From positions 2,728,001 through 2,792,000 of the forward strand of contig NZ_JAUTAZ010000001.1 of the NCBI RefSeq assembly GCF_030818905.1: a stretch of DNA of 64,000 nt, read 5' to 3'. Of the stretch, positions 1 to 8,185 are shown one piece after another. Made by a program: the position numbers and the translations under genes. Each line of letters begins with the position of its first letter. Position 1 is the first letter of the stretch. This DNA is from Microbacterium sp. SORGH_AS_0888 (GTDB lineage Bacteria; Actinomycetota; Actinomycetes; Actinomycetales; Microbacteriaceae). The notes beneath the pieces were generated by a model, which saw only the letters and a list, made by a program, of their open reading frames with translations, had not been told where the DNA came from and made no database searches.

Positions 1-331
1 GCGGATACGCGATGTTCTTGTACACGGTGCGCGAGCGCAGCAGGTTGAACTGCTGGAACACCATGCCGATGCGCTGTCGCGCCCGGCCGAGCGCGGGCCC
101 CGAGAGCTCGGACACGACCTGGTCGCCCACGACCACCCGTCCGCTCGTCGGTCGCTCGAGGGCGTTCACGGTCCGCAGCAGCGTGGACTTGCCCGCGCCG
201 GAGTATCCGACGATGGCGTGGATGTCGCCGGCATCGACCGTGAGGGAGACGTCGCGCAGCGCGTCCAGCGTCTTTCCCGTGGATGTCGTGAAGGTCTTCG
301 AGACGTGCTCGAAGCGGACGGCGGTGCTCAT
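1..331 (-). CDS. metN: Methionine ABC transporter ATP-binding protein (5' part; runs off the left edge)
   Basis: This is the N-terminal ~110 residues of an ABC ATPase that would energise uptake of D/L-methionine at the inner face of the membrane. The translation opens MSTAVRFEHVSKTF and carries Walker A GYSGAGKST near residue 42; the Tyr before SGAGKST is typical of MetN. The Q-loop region VFQQFNLLRSRTV follows near residue 93. The rest, including the signature motif, Walker B and the C-terminal regulatory domain, lies outside the window. It is transcribed leftward, 89 bases after the metQ-like gene, so the order metQ-metN suggests one operon with a permease beyond the edge. A strong hairpin fills the intercistronic gap. 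Confidence is high on family, moderate on substrate. Confidence 0.85.
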   Translation of the reverse strand, partial: MSTAVRFEHVSKTFTTSTGKTLDALRDVSLTVDAGDIHAIVGYSGAGKSTLLRTVNALERPTSGRVVVGDQVVSELSGPALGRARQRIGMVFQQFNLLRSRTVYKNIAYP

Positions 332-355
332 GGTCCTCCCAGGGACGGACAGGGG

Positions 356-396
356 CCGTGGGGCCGGGGCGAATCGTGTCCGCCCCGGCCCCACGG
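356..396 (-). terminator. Perfect 16-bp hairpin between metQ and metN
   Basis: Arms at 356-371 and 381-396 are exact reverse complements (CCGTGGGGCCGGGGCG on the plus strand) around a 9-base loop. There is no T tract. It lies just downstream of the metQ stop and upstream of metN, so it could be a partial terminator or a 3' stabiliser that raises binding-protein mRNA over ATPase mRNA. Confidence 0.5.
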
Positions 397-420
397 CATC
401 CGGGTGATGGTCGTTCGCGG

Positions 421-1399
421 CTACTTGTTGGCCGCCGCGGACTTCTCGAGCTCCGCGAGCTTGCTGCGCAGCGTCTCGACCGGGACGTCGACGAGCACGG
501 TCGAGCCCTTGTCCTCCTTCTCGAGCGCCGCGGCCGCGCGCGGGTCGGCGTAGGCCTCCTTGAGGATCGCCCAGGCCGGGTCGTCGGCGTTGTCCGCGCG
601 GCTGGCGACGACGTTGATATAGGGCAGGTTCTTCGCGTCGAGCGAGTCGTCGAGGTAGAGCGCGTCCTTGGTCGTGATGCCCTGCGAGGGGTCGAAGTAG
701 GAGGTGCCCACGACGACGGCCGACAGGCTCGGGTCGGTGAACTGCTGCGGGATGGTCTTCGCCGCGATCGGGGTGAACCGGAGGTTCTTCGGGTTGCTGG
801 TGACGTCGTCCACCGTGGGGAAGTCGCCCGCCGACGGCGAGAGGCCGATGAGCCCGGCGGAAGCCAGGATGTTGAGCGCGCGGCCCCCGTTCGAGGGGTC
901 GTCCGGGATCGCGATCGCGCCGCCGTCCGGGATGTCGGCGATGTTCTTCAGCGTCGAGGAGAAGATGCCCCACTGCGTGATGATCGTCGAGAAGACCGGC
1001 GTGAGGGTCGCGTTGTTCTTCGCATTGAAGGTTCGACAGGTAGAGCACGTGCTGGAAGGCGTTCCCGTCGACGTTGCCCGCCACGAGCTCCGTGTTCGGG
1101 AGCACCCAGTCGTCGACGTTGACCCATTCGACATCCAGGCCCTTCTCGGCCGCGATGTCCTTGATCGCGGTCTGGAAGTCCTTGTCCTCGCTGACCGCGA
1201 TGCGCAGGTGGAGCCGGCTGCCGTCGGCCGCGGCCTGGGACGCGCCGCCGCCGCTGATGGACGTGACGATCGCGACGACGCCGACGACGACGGCGACCAC
1301 GACGACCGCGCCGATGGCGAGGAGGATGTTGCGGCGGCGTTTGCCGGCCGACTCGACGGCGGAGCGGAGATCGCTCTTCTCGGGCTGCTGTTCGGACAT
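421..1399 (-). pseudogene. metQ: MetQ/NlpA-family methionine-binding protein, broken by one +1 frameshift
   Basis: The product would be the membrane-tethered binding protein of the methionine importer. The start at 1399 follows GAGAGGAATCCC. The first frame reads MSEQQPEKSDLRSAVES, then a hydrophobic stretch (LLAIGAVVVVAVVVG, about residues 26-45) and the MetQ-like core up to GNAFQHVLYLS. Near base 1036 the reading frame changes, and FNAKNNATLTPVFSTII, typical of the family, continues in another frame to the stop at 421. Removing one A from TCGAACC in the sense strand restores LYLSTFNAKNN, so one extra base explains the break. There is no lipobox Cys; the N-terminus looks like an uncleaved anchor. 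The gene may be real decay or an assembly error; the rest of it is well preserved. Confidence 0.75.
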
Positions 1400-1416
1400 G
1401 GGATTCCTCTCGTGGG

Positions 1417-1449
1417 GTGCACGGCGGCGCAGGGTTCGGCGCCGTGCAC
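1417..1449 (-). promoter_or_regulatory. Hairpin in the metQ leader
   Basis: GTGCACGGCG at 1417-1426 and CGCCGTGCAC at 1440-1449 form a perfect 10-bp stem ending 17 bases before the metQ start codon. The leader does not show a recognisable SAM riboswitch. The hairpin could be an attenuator or an operator; its role is unknown. Confidence 0.35.
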
Positions 1450-1546
1450 CATTGGGCCATGCGGCGCCGGCGCCCTCCAGCGGGAGTGTCATCCGACGTT
1501 GCGCGGCGTCATCCGGCGTCATGAGAACGGGCTGCGGGAGATCGCG

Positions 1547-1560
1547 TGTGACCGGTAACA
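1547..1560 (+). promoter_or_regulatory. LacI-type operator-like palindrome before araB
   Basis: TGTGACCGGTAACA is a near-palindrome around a central CG, 12 of 14 positions symmetric. The same element, TGTGAACGGTAACA, lies before araA at 3248-3261. The TGTnAnCGnTnACA form fits LacI-family operators. No LacI-family regulator gene is in the window. Confidence 0.6.
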
Positions 1561-1606
1561 TTCCAGGGATGGCGCGGCGGAGCGCCGCACGTGGAGGGAG
1601 CCACCC

Positions 1607-3193
1607 ATGACCCCGGACAGCGACGCCCAGGCGATCATCACGGGACGCACGGCGCTCGGCATCGAGCTCGGATCGACCCGCATCAAGGCGTGTCTCGTGG
1701 CCGCCGACGACCCCGCCGTCGTGCTGGCCGTCGGCGCGCACGAGTGGGAGAACGAGCTGGTCGACGGCACGTGGACGTACGCGATGGAGGACGTCTGGCA
1801 CGGCCTCCGCGCCGCCTACGCCGATCTGGCCGCCGACGCGCGACGCCGACACGGCGTCGCGTTCGTCGCCCCCGGGGCGCTCGGGGTCTCGGCCATGATG
1901 CACGGCTACCTCGCGCTCGACGCGGACGGCGAGCCGCTCGTCCCGTTCCGCACGTGGCGCAACACCTCGACCGGGGCCGCCGCGGCCGAGCTCAGCGGGC
2001 TGTTCGGCGTCAACATCCCGCTGCGGTGGTCGATCGCGCACTACCGTCAGGCCGTGCTCGACGCCGAGCCGCACGTCTCCGCCGTCCGGCGGCTCACGAC
2101 GCTCGCCGGCCACGTGCACGCGCGCCTCACGGGCGAGCACGTCCTCGGGATCGGCGACGCGTCGGGGATGTTCCCGATCGACCCGGCGACACGCGACTAC
2201 GACGCCGCGCTGCTCGAGCGGTTCGATGCGCTCACGCCGGGCGGCGACATCCGCTCGCTCCTGCCCGAGGTGCGCGTGGCGGGCCAGCCCGGCGGCACCC
2301 TGACGGCCCAGGGGGCCGCCCTGCTCGACCCCACCGGGGCGCTGCCGGCGGGCATCGTGTGCTGTCCGCCGGAGGGGGATGCCGGAACCGGCATGGTCGC
2401 GACCGGCGCCGTCGCGCCGCGCACCGGCAACGTCTCGGCGGGGACGAGCATCTTCGCGATGGTCGTGCTGGAGCGGCCGCTCGCCGCGGCGCACGAGGAG
2501 CTCGACGTCGTCACGACGCCGGTCGGCGACCCCGTCGCGATGGTGCACTGCAACAACGGAGCGAGCGAGCTCGCCGCCTGGGCGGGGGTGTTCGGGCGGT
2601 TCGCGGCCGCATCCGGGACCGCGCTGAGCCCGGACGCCGTGTTCGACACGCTCTTCGCCGAGGCGCTGGACGGGGAGTCCGATGCAGGCGGGCTCCTCGC
2701 GTACAACCACCTCGCGGGGGAGCCGATCGCCGGGCTCGCGGAGGGGCGGCCGCTCGTCGTGCGCACGCCGGGCTCGGAGCTCACGCTCGCGAACCTCATG
2801 CGTGCGCAGCTCTACGGCGTCTTCGGCACGCTGAGCCTCGGGATGCGGGTGCTCGAGGCCGAGGGTGTGGCGATCGACGCGATGTATGCCCATGGCGGCA
2901 TGTTCCGGACGGCGGGCGCGGCGCAGCGGTTCCTCGCGGCCGCGATCGATGCGCCGGTCGCGGTCGCGGCCACCGCCGGCGAGGGCGGGGCGTGGGGCAT
3001 CGCGGTGCTCGCCGCGTTCGTGCGCGAGGCGCCGGGCGGGGACCTCGCCGCCTACCTCCGCGACGCGGTCTTCGGCGGCGCGGCGTTCGGGGTCGTCGAG
3101 CCGGACGCGGGGGACGTCGCCGGCTACGCCCGCTACCTCGAGCGCTACCGCGCCGGGCTCGCGATCGAGTCCGCCGCCGTCGCCGCCCTCTGA
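1607..3193 (+). CDS. araB: FGGY-family carbohydrate kinase, probable L-ribulokinase
   Basis: A cytoplasmic sugar kinase of 528 residues, predicted to phosphorylate L-ribulose in L-arabinose breakdown. The N-terminal ATPase lobe begins ALGIELGSTRIKACLV (about residues 16-31), with the Gly-Ser/Thr-rich phosphate-binding loop of the FGGY fold. GNVSAGTSIFAMVV near residue 272 and HGGMFRTAG near residue 428 are the second-lobe nucleotide and sugar regions. Start ATG at 1607 follows GGAGGGAGCCACCC. The gene is followed by araA, and both share an operator-like element, which supports ribulokinase over xylulokinase. A 7-bp hairpin overlaps its stop codon. No araD (ribulose-5-phosphate epimerase) is adjacent. 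Family certain, exact substrate inferred from context. Confidence 0.8.
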   Translation: MTPDSDAQAIITGRTALGIELGSTRIKACLVAADDPAVVLAVGAHEWENELVDGTWTYAMEDVWHGLRAAYADLAADARRRHGVAFVAPGALGVSAMMHGYLALDADGEPLVPFRTWRNTSTGAAAAELSGLFGVNIPLRWSIAHYRQAVLDAEPHVSAVRRLTTLAGHVHARLTGEHVLGIGDASGMFPIDPATRDYDAALLERFDALTPGGDIRSLLPEVRVAGQPGGTLTAQGAALLDPTGALPAGIVCCPPEGDAGTGMVATGAVAPRTGNVSAGTSIFAMVVLERPLAAAHEELDVVTTPVGDPVAMVHCNNGASELAAWAGVFGRFAAASGTALSPDAVFDTLFAEALDGESDAGGLLAYNHLAGEPIAGLAEGRPLVVRTPGSELTLANLMRAQLYGVFGTLSLGMRVLEAEGVAIDAMYAHGGMFRTAGAAQRFLAAAIDAPVAVAATAGEGGAWGIAVLAAFVREAPGGDLAAYLRDAVFGGAAFGVVEPDAGDVAGYARYLERYRAGLAIESAAVAAL

Positions 3194-3213
3194 CCTCGCC
3201 CCCGCTGAGGTCA
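3191..3213 (+). terminator. Short hairpin overlapping the araB stop codon
   Basis: TGACCTC at 3191-3197 pairs with GAGGTCA at 3207-3213. The stem begins with the stop codon itself and has no T tract. It may weaken readthrough from araB into araA, which has its own operator-like site just downstream. Confidence 0.3.
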
Positions 3214-3247
3214 GGGTGGGGCACGGAGGGTGTGGCGCGGCCGGACG

Positions 3248-3261
3248 TGTGAACGGTAACA
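3248..3261 (+). promoter_or_regulatory. LacI-type operator-like palindrome before araA
   Basis: TGTGAACGGTAACA, 37 bases before the araA start, differs from the site before araB at one position of 14. The duplicate placement suggests one repressor controls both transcription units. Confidence 0.6.
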
Positions 3262-3297
3262 TCGAGCGGACGCTGCGCCGCGAGACGAGGAACGACG

Positions 3298-4809
3298 ATG
3301 ACCCGAACCCCCCTGACCACCGCGCTCGACGGATACGAGGTCTGGTTCGCCACCGGCAGCCAGCACCTCTACGGCGAGGAGACCCTCCGCCAGGTCGCCG
3401 AGCAGTCCCAGCAGGTCGTCGCCGGACTCACGGGCCTGCCCGTCACGGTCGTGTGGAAGCCCGTGCTCACGGATGCCGACGGCATCCGCCGGCTCGCCCT
3501 CGAGGCGAACTCGGACGACCGCGTGATCGGCGTCATGGCGTGGATGCACACCTTCAGTCCGGCCAAGATGTGGATCGGCGGGCTCGACGCGCTGCGCAAG
3601 CCGCTGCTGCACCTGCACACGCAGGCGAACGTCGCGCTGCCGTGGGCCGACATCGACTTCGACTTCATGAACCTCAACCAGGCCGCCCACGGCGACCGCG
3701 AGTTCGGGTACATCCAGTCACGCCTCGGCATCGCCCGCAAGACCGTCGTCGGGCACGTGTCGAACCCCGAGGTGCGCCGCCAGATCGAGGACTGGCAGCG
3801 TGCGGCCGCGGGCTGGCAGGCCTCCCGCACGCTCAAGCTCGCCCGCTTCGGCGACAACATGCGCTACGTCGCCGTCACCGAGGGCGACAAGACCGAGGCC
3901 GAGCTGCGCTTCGGCGTGCAGGTGAACACCTGGGGCGTCAACGAGCTGGCGGATGCGGTGGCGGATGTCGCGGCCTCCGACGTCGACGCGCTCGTGGCCG
4001 AGTACGAGGACCTCTACGACGTGGTGCCCGAGCTGCGACGAGGCGGTGAGCGTCACGCCAGCCTGCGGGACGGCGCGGCCATCGAGCTCGGCCTGCGCTC
4101 GTTCCTGGAGACGGGCGGCTTCGGCGCCTTCACGACCAGCTTCGAGGACCTGGGGGCGCTGCGGCAGCTGCCGGGCCTGGGCGTCCAGCGCCTCATGGCC
4201 GAGGGCTACGGGTTCGGCGCGGAGGGCGACTGGAAGACCGCGATGCTCGTGCGCATCGCGAACGTCATGGGGGCGGGCCTGCCCGGCGGGGCGAGCCTCA
4301 TGGAGGACTACACCTACGACCTCGTCGAGGGCGACGAGAAGATCCTCGGCGCTCACATGCTCGAGGTCTCGCCCTCGCTCACGTCCGAGCGCCCCCGGCT
4401 CGAGATCCACCCGCTCGGGATCGGCGGCAAGGACGACCCGGTCCGCCTCGTCTTCACCGCCGACCCGGGCCCCGCGCTGGTCGTGGCGATGAGCGACATG
4501 CGCGACCGCTTCCGGCTCGTCGCGAACGTCGTCGAGAACGTGGATGCGCCCGACCTGCCGCGACTGCCCGTCGGTCGCGCCGTCTGGAAGCCGCAGCCGG
4601 ACTTCGCGACCTCCGCCGCGTGCTGGCTGGAGGCCGGCGCCGCCCACCACACCGTCATGACCACCGCGGTCGGGGTCGAGGTCTTCCGCGACTTCGCCGA
4701 GATGGCCGCGACCGAGCTCGTCGTGATCGACGAGTCGACCACCGTGCGGGGGTTCCGTGACGAGCTCCGCTGGAACCAGGCGTACTACCGTCTGGCGCGG
4801 GGCCTGTGA
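3298..4809 (+). CDS. araA: L-arabinose isomerase
   Basis: This cytoplasmic Mn-dependent enzyme interconverts L-arabinose and L-ribulose. The 503-residue length is normal for AraA. The N-terminus holds [17 protein letters not shown], a family hallmark. Residues matching the catalytic set of characterised AraA are visible: Glu in [13 protein letters not shown], Glu in MEDYTYDL, His in [11 protein letters not shown] and His in [14 protein letters not shown]. Start ATG at 3298 follows GAGACGAGGAACGACG. It lies between the FGGY kinase and an aldose epimerase whose start codon overlaps its stop. An operator-like palindrome sits just upstream. Identification is very secure. Confidence 0.96.
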   Translation: MTRTPLTTALDGYEVWFATGSQHLYGEETLRQVAEQSQQVVAGLTGLPVTVVWKPVLTDADGIRRLALEANSDDRVIGVMAWMHTFSPAKMWIGGLDALRKPLLHLHTQANVALPWADIDFDFMNLNQAAHGDREFGYIQSRLGIARKTVVGHVSNPEVRRQIEDWQRAAAGWQASRTLKLARFGDNMRYVAVTEGDKTEAELRFGVQVNTWGVNELADAVADVAASDVDALVAEYEDLYDVVPELRRGGERHASLRDGAAIELGLRSFLETGGFGAFTTSFEDLGALRQLPGLGVQRLMAEGYGFGAEGDWKTAMLVRIANVMGAGLPGGASLMEDYTYDLVEGDEKILGAHMLEVSPSLTSERPRLEIHPLGIGGKDDPVRLVFTADPGPALVVAMSDMRDRFRLVANVVENVDAPDLPRLPVGRAVWKPQPDFATSAACWLEAGAAHHTVMTTAVGVEVFRDFAEMAATELVVIDESTTVRGFRDELRWNQAYYRLARGL

Positions 4810-5732
4810 TGTCGGCGCTGTCGGGCACGCAGCATCTTCTTCGCGCGGGCGACTACGAGGCATCCATCGCGAGCGTCGGCGCCAGCCTGCGCTCGCTCAC
4901 GCACGCGGGTCGCGACCTGGTCGTGCCGTTCGCGGCCGACCAGGTGCGCCCGGCCTATCGCGGGGCGACGCTCGTGCCGTGGCCCAACCGCGTCGTCGAC
5001 GGCCGCTACTGCTTCGGCGGCGCCGAGCACCAGCTCGCCCTCACCGAGCCGTCCCGGCGGCACGCCCTGCACGGGCTCGGCGTCTGGCTCGACTTCGAGG
5101 CGGTCGACAAGGGTGCCGACAACGTCGAGCTGCATGCCGTGATCGAGGCGCAGTCGGGCTACCCCTGGCGGCTCGGCGTCTGGACGCGGTTCTGGCTCGG
5201 GCCCGAGGGGCTGCGTCAGACCGTGCGCGCCGAGAACCTGTCGGCCGAGCCTGCGCCCTTCGGCACCGGTCCGCATCCATATCTCGTGGCGGGTCCCTCG
5301 CCCCTGGACGACTGGACGCTCGAGCTGCCGGCGGCATCCGTGTTCCACACGACGGAGGATCGCCTGCTCCCGACCCGCCTCGCTCCGGTCGACGCCGACG
5401 ACCCGGCGCGCTTCGACTTCCGCATGCCCCGGCCCATCGGCGCCGCCGAGATCGATCACGCCTTCACCGGGCTCAGCGCGCACCGGGTCACGGTCCTCGA
5501 CCCGACCGGCACGGGGGTCGCGATCGAATGGGATGCGGCCTGCCCCTGGGTGCAGGTGCACACCGCCGATCTGCCCGGTGGCGGCGCCGGCAACCGCGCC
5601 GGCCTCGCGGTCGAGCCCATGACCTGCGCCCCGGACGCCTTCAACCAGGCGCGGTACGACCTCGACCTGGGGCTCGTGGTCATCCACCCCGGCGAGACGG
5701 TCGAGGCGAGCTGGCTGATCGCCGCCCGCTGA
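4809..5732 (+). CDS. Aldose 1-epimerase (GalM-like)
   Basis: About 307 residues; interconverts alpha and beta anomers of free sugars, here probably supplying the arabinose isomerase with the right anomer. HALHGLGVWLDFE (about residues 82-94), PHPYLVAG near residue 156 and a Glu in AVEPMTCAPDAFN near residue 277 match the mutarotase fold and its catalytic His/Glu. The ATG at 4809 overlaps the araA stop (TGATG), so translation is coupled; a GTG three bases upstream is an alternative start. The gene ends before a bidirectional hairpin. Substrate is inferred from the operon. Confidence 0.85.
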   Translation: MSALSGTQHLLRAGDYEASIASVGASLRSLTHAGRDLVVPFAADQVRPAYRGATLVPWPNRVVDGRYCFGGAEHQLALTEPSRRHALHGLGVWLDFEAVDKGADNVELHAVIEAQSGYPWRLGVWTRFWLGPEGLRQTVRAENLSAEPAPFGTGPHPYLVAGPSPLDDWTLELPAASVFHTTEDRLLPTRLAPVDADDPARFDFRMPRPIGAAEIDHAFTGLSAHRVTVLDPTGTGVAIEWDAACPWVQVHTADLPGGGAGNRAGLAVEPMTCAPDAFNQARYDLDLGLVVIHPGETVEASWLIAAR

Positions 5733-5782
5733 CGCCGACCCGGATGCGTCGGCCCGCTCCGGCCGCATCCGCAGGCGACAAA

Positions 5783-5812
5783 GAGCCCCGGAGTCCGGCT
5801 CCGAGGCCCTTC
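5783..5812. terminator. Bidirectional hairpin between convergent genes
   Basis: CCCCGGAG and CTCCGAGG form an 8-bp stem with one mismatch, flanked by AAAGAG on the left and CCTT on the right. It lies between the rightward epimerase gene and the leftward small gene, so it can serve both directions. Confidence 0.5.
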
Positions 5813-5846
5813 GGTCCGACGGCGGCTCTCGGGTCCGCCCGGTCGA

Positions 5847-6041
5847 TCAGTCGCGCAGCTTCTCCTTGAGATCGTTGCGCGCCTCGACCCGGTCCTTGTC
5901 GGCTTCGGCCTTCTTGACCTCGGCGTCCGCCTTCACCTCGTCGACCTTGTCGCCGATGCGGTCCTTCGCGTCCTCGAAACCCTCCTTGACCTTGCGGCCG
6001 GCGGTCTCGGCGACTTCCTTCGCGTCATCGATGAAACCCAT
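5847..6041 (-). CDS. Small charged coiled-coil protein (CsbD/YtxH-like stress type)
   Basis: A 64-residue, highly charged protein made almost wholly of Lys, Glu, Asp and Ala helices: it opens MGFIDDAKEVAETAGRK and ends in NDLKEKLRD. There is no signal peptide or membrane segment. Such short amphipathic helical proteins are common stress-induced proteins in actinobacteria, resembling CsbD or late-embryogenesis-type repeats, but no catalytic function can be assigned. The start at 6041 is chosen for the strong Shine-Dalgarno GAGAGGAG seven bases upstream; a longer reading to 6113 lacks one. It is monocistronic and leftward. Confidence 0.7.
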   Translation of the reverse strand: MGFIDDAKEVAETAGRKVKEGFEDAKDRIGDKVDEVKADAEVKKAEADKDRVEARNDLKEKLRD

Positions 6042-6289
6042 GTCGTGCTCCTCTCGTGAACAGCTGTGCGTCGACGCTACGTCGTCCACCGCGGGAGACG
6101 GCGGGGGTTGCACGATCGGGACACGATTGGTAGACCGAGAAGTCTCTGCCTTCGGGGCGCCGACCCCGATACCCGGAGCATGTGCGTCGAGACGACGATG
6201 CTCCCGCCGCGCGACGCCACCGGCATCGAGGTGCCCGACGAGGTCGTCGAGCCGCTCGGCGGCGGAGGCGCCGCATCCGGCCGTTCCCC

Positions 6290-6295
6290 TACGAT
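6290..6295 (+). promoter_or_regulatory. Extended -10 (TACGAT) for leaderless transcript
   Basis: TACGAT ends seven bases before the ATG at 6303 and no Shine-Dalgarno is present, so transcription probably starts on the A of the start codon. The same arrangement recurs before at least ten other genes here. Confidence 0.5.
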
Positions 6296-6302
6296 GAGCG
6301 GC

Positions 6303-6692
6303 ATGACGACCTTCGCCGGCATCACCGAACAGGCCGACCTCAGCGCTCTCTCCGGGGTGACGGGATGGTTCTCCCTCTCGATCTACATCCTCACGGTGAT
6401 CGCGCTGTGGCGCGTGTTCGAGAAGGCGGGCTGGCCCGGTGTCCTCGCGATCGTCCCGATCGTGAACCTGTTCATCCTCGTCAAGATCGCCGGCTTCTCG
6501 GCGTGGCTCACGCTGCTGTACATCATCCCGATCGTGAACCTCGTGCTCTCGATCATCGTCGCGATCCGGGTGGGGCGCGGGTTCGGCAAGGACGGGGCGT
6601 TCTCGTTCTTCCTGTTGTGGATCCCCGCTCTGCAGGTCATCGGCTACGCGATCATCGGATTCGGGCGGGCGACCTACACCAAGCCCGTCTGA
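6303..6692 (+). CDS. Small membrane protein, DUF5684-like
   Basis: A 129-residue integral membrane protein with about four hydrophobic segments: WFSLSIYILTVIALWRVF, VLAIVPIVNLFILVKIAGF, LLYIIPIVNLVLSIIVAI and LLWIPALQVIGYAIIGF. The repeated IPIVNL motif at segment boundaries is typical of the small DUF5684/signal peptidase-associated membrane family. The function is unknown. ATG at 6303 is favoured because TACGAT stands seven bases upstream, giving a leaderless message; ATG at 6294 (three residues longer) is possible but overlaps that -10 box. It stands alone between a leftward small gene and a rightward coiled-coil gene. Confidence 0.75.
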   Translation: MTTFAGITEQADLSALSGVTGWFSLSIYILTVIALWRVFEKAGWPGVLAIVPIVNLFILVKIAGFSAWLTLLYIIPIVNLVLSIIVAIRVGRGFGKDGAFSFFLLWIPALQVIGYAIIGFGRATYTKPV

Positions 6693-6746
6693 TCTTCACG
6701 GAGGTCCCTCCGACCCCGGGCAGTAAAGTCGGTAGGAGGGGGTCCC

Positions 6747-7382
6747 GTGGCTTCGAAGGATGATCGTGACGCGTCGGTGCGCGGCGCGATCGGTATGCCC
6801 GCCAAACGTCCCAAGCTCGGCGAGATCGTCGCGGAGGGCGTGTACATCGCGGCCGCGGCGACGCGTCTCGCGCTGAAGAACCGCATCCTGGTCGAGATCC
6901 TCGCCGCGGGGGAGGGCTTCGACGTGGAGCGCTTCCTGCCGGACGCGAAGGCGACGCTCCTCGCGCTCGCGGACGAGGCTGAGGAGGACGCGGCGCGCAC
7001 CGAGCGTGAGCGACGGCGGGCGCGGCGCCGGTTCAGCGACTCCGACGGCACGCACGACTACCGCAGTCGCGACGTGCGCAACCTCCGGCGACGGCGCAAG
7101 CAGTCCGAGCGGATCGCACGGGAGCTGCGCGAGCGGGCGGAGAACCCGGAGGAGCTGCGGGCGCTCGTCGAGGCGGCGCGCGAGGCGGCCTGGGCCGAGG
7201 TGTCGCGCAACATCGACTCCTCGCTGCGGATCTCGGCCGCGCGACCCGATCTCGAGCCCGACTACGAGAAGATGCGACGGGCGCGGATGCAGAGTCTCGT
7301 GCTGGTGGACCTCGCCCGCCTCGCGGCGCATCGCCGCCGGATGTCCGAGGCCGCCGCATCCGACGACACCACGGCCGAGTAG
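6747..7382 (+). CDS. Conserved hypothetical charged helical protein
   Basis: A 211-residue protein rich in Arg, Glu and Ala. Residues 25-60 (EIVAEGVYIAAAATRLALKNRILVEIL) could form an amphipathic helix. A strongly charged, probably coiled-coil middle follows (ARTERERRRARRRF and RRRKQSERIARELRERAE), and then a C-terminal helical region. I do not recognise a characterised domain and see no signal peptide or membrane segment. The GTG at 6747 follows GGTAGGAGGGGG, a strong ribosome site. It is followed by tRNA-Arg with about 90 bases between. A DNA- or RNA-binding role is possible from charge alone, but that is only a guess. Confidence 0.65.
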   Translation: MASKDDRDASVRGAIGMPAKRPKLGEIVAEGVYIAAAATRLALKNRILVEILAAGEGFDVERFLPDAKATLLALADEAEEDAARTERERRRARRRFSDSDGTHDYRSRDVRNLRRRRKQSERIARELRERAENPEELRALVEAAREAAWAEVSRNIDSSLRISAARPDLEPDYEKMRRARMQSLVLVDLARLAAHRRRMSEAAASDDTTAE

Positions 7383-7475
7383 CCGCTGGCGTGCGCGGAG
7401 CACGGATTCGGTGAAGAGGGCGATCGTGGGGTAGTCTCTTCTAGTGCCCGCGCGCCGAGAGGCGAGAGTGCATGG

Positions 7476-7548
7476 GCGCCTGTAGCTCAATGGATAGAGC
7501 ATCTGACTACGGATCAGAAGGTTGGGGGTTCGAGTCCCTCCAGGCGCA
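7476..7548 (+). tRNA. tRNA-Arg (anticodon ACG)
   Basis: A 73-base cloverleaf. The acceptor stem GCGCCTG pairs with CAGGCGC and discriminator A follows. The D arm contains AGCTCAATGGATAGAGC. The anticodon stem TCTGA/TCAGA encloses the loop CTACGGA with anticodon ACG. The T arm reads GGGGGTTCGAGTCCCTC. The CCA end is not encoded. ACG with wobble A (inosine) reads the CGN Arg codons that dominate this genome. An intrinsic terminator follows about 25 bases downstream. Confidence 0.97.
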
Positions 7549-7572
7549 CACTGTGTTGAGACAGTGCGGAAA

Positions 7573-7600
7573 GGCCCCCGGTTCGCCGGGGGCCTTTTCT
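7573..7600 (+). terminator. Intrinsic terminator after tRNA-Arg
   Basis: GGCCCCCGG and CCGGGGGCC form a perfect 9-bp stem around a TTCG loop, followed by TTTTCTT. This is the best canonical rho-independent terminator in the window. Confidence 0.9.
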
Positions 7601-7623
7601 TCGTTCCCGGCGCCGGTCGACTC

Positions 7624-7653
7624 TTGGCACTCTCGCATGGAGAGTGCTAATCT
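7624..7653 (+). promoter_or_regulatory. CIRCE operator (HrcA site) overlapping a sigma-A promoter of hsp20
   Basis: TTGGCACTC-N9-GAGTGCTAA at 7624-7650 matches the CIRCE consensus TTAGCACTC-N9-GAGTGCTAA at all but one position. A vegetative promoter lies inside it: -35 TTGGCA at 7624-7629, an 18-base spacer, and -10 TAATCT at 7648-7653. HrcA bound here would occlude RNA polymerase, giving heat induction. It predicts a transcription start near 7660. Confidence 0.93.
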
Positions 7654-7660
7654 GAACATG

Positions 7661-7681
7661 GTTGAGCCGATGGGGCTCAAC
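7661..7681 (+). promoter_or_regulatory. 5'-end hairpin of the hsp20 mRNA
   Basis: GTTGAGCC at 7661-7668 and GGCTCAAC at 7674-7681 form a perfect 8-bp stem with a 5-base loop, right at the predicted transcription start. It does not sequester the ribosome site (AAGGAGACGA near 7721), so a 5' stabiliser role is more likely than a thermometer. Confidence 0.5.
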
Positions 7682-7733
7682 TCTAAGGAACGTTCGTCGG
7701 GCTGTGCCCGACCCGCTCGAAAGGAGACGAGAT

Positions 7734-8171
7734 ATGGCCACCTATGATCCGCTCCGCGACCTGGAGCGACTTGCGACGACCCTCATGGACGGCGGGCGCC
7801 GCGGACCGCGGCAGATGCCGATGGACCTCTACCGAGACGGCGACCACTACGTGCTGGCCGCCGACCTTCCCGGCATCGACCCGGGGTCGGTCGACGTGGA
7901 CGTCGACGGGCAGCTGCTGACCATCCGCGCCGAGCGCACGCTCCCGGCCGGCGAGGGCGTCACCTGGATCACCCGCGAGCGCGCCGCCGGCAGCTACCTG
8001 CGCCAGCTGAGCCTCGGCCAGGGCATCGACACCGAGAACATCTCGGCGCACTACCGCAACGGTGTGCTGAGCGTGACGATCCCGGTCAGCGAGAAGGCGA
8101 AGCCGCGCAAGGTCCAGGTGCTCACGGAGGCCGAGAACGCTCCGGCGCTCCAGGTCACCGAGAACGCCTGA
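7734..8171 (+). CDS. hsp20: Hsp20/alpha-crystallin small heat-shock protein
   Basis: A 145-residue cytoplasmic holdase chaperone that keeps unfolding proteins soluble. The alpha-crystallin domain spans about residues 25-130: MPMDLYRDGDHYVLAADLPGI opens it, VDVDVDGQLLTIRAER forms central strands, and YRNGVLSVTIPVSE is the conserved strand with the G-V-L motif near the end. The N-terminal segment is short. ATG at 7734 follows AAGGAGACGAGAT. A CIRCE element overlapping the promoter shows HrcA repression and heat induction. A 16-bp hairpin follows the gene. Identification is secure. Confidence 0.95.
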   Translation: MATYDPLRDLERLATTLMDGGRRGPRQMPMDLYRDGDHYVLAADLPGIDPGSVDVDVDGQLLTIRAERTLPAGEGVTWITRERAAGSYLRQLSLGQGIDTENISAHYRNGVLSVTIPVSEKAKPRKVQVLTEAENAPALQVTENA

Positions 8172-8185
8172 TCCTTCCCCCGTTC

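Noticed and set aside
1400..1606. A SAM or other riboswitch before metQ
   Set aside because: Only a single 10-bp hairpin is visible; none of the conserved SAM-riboswitch core elements can be recognised.
7514..7741. Minus-strand frame across tRNA-Arg ending in LEGLEPPTF
   Set aside because: It is antisense to the tRNA, a common false gene call.
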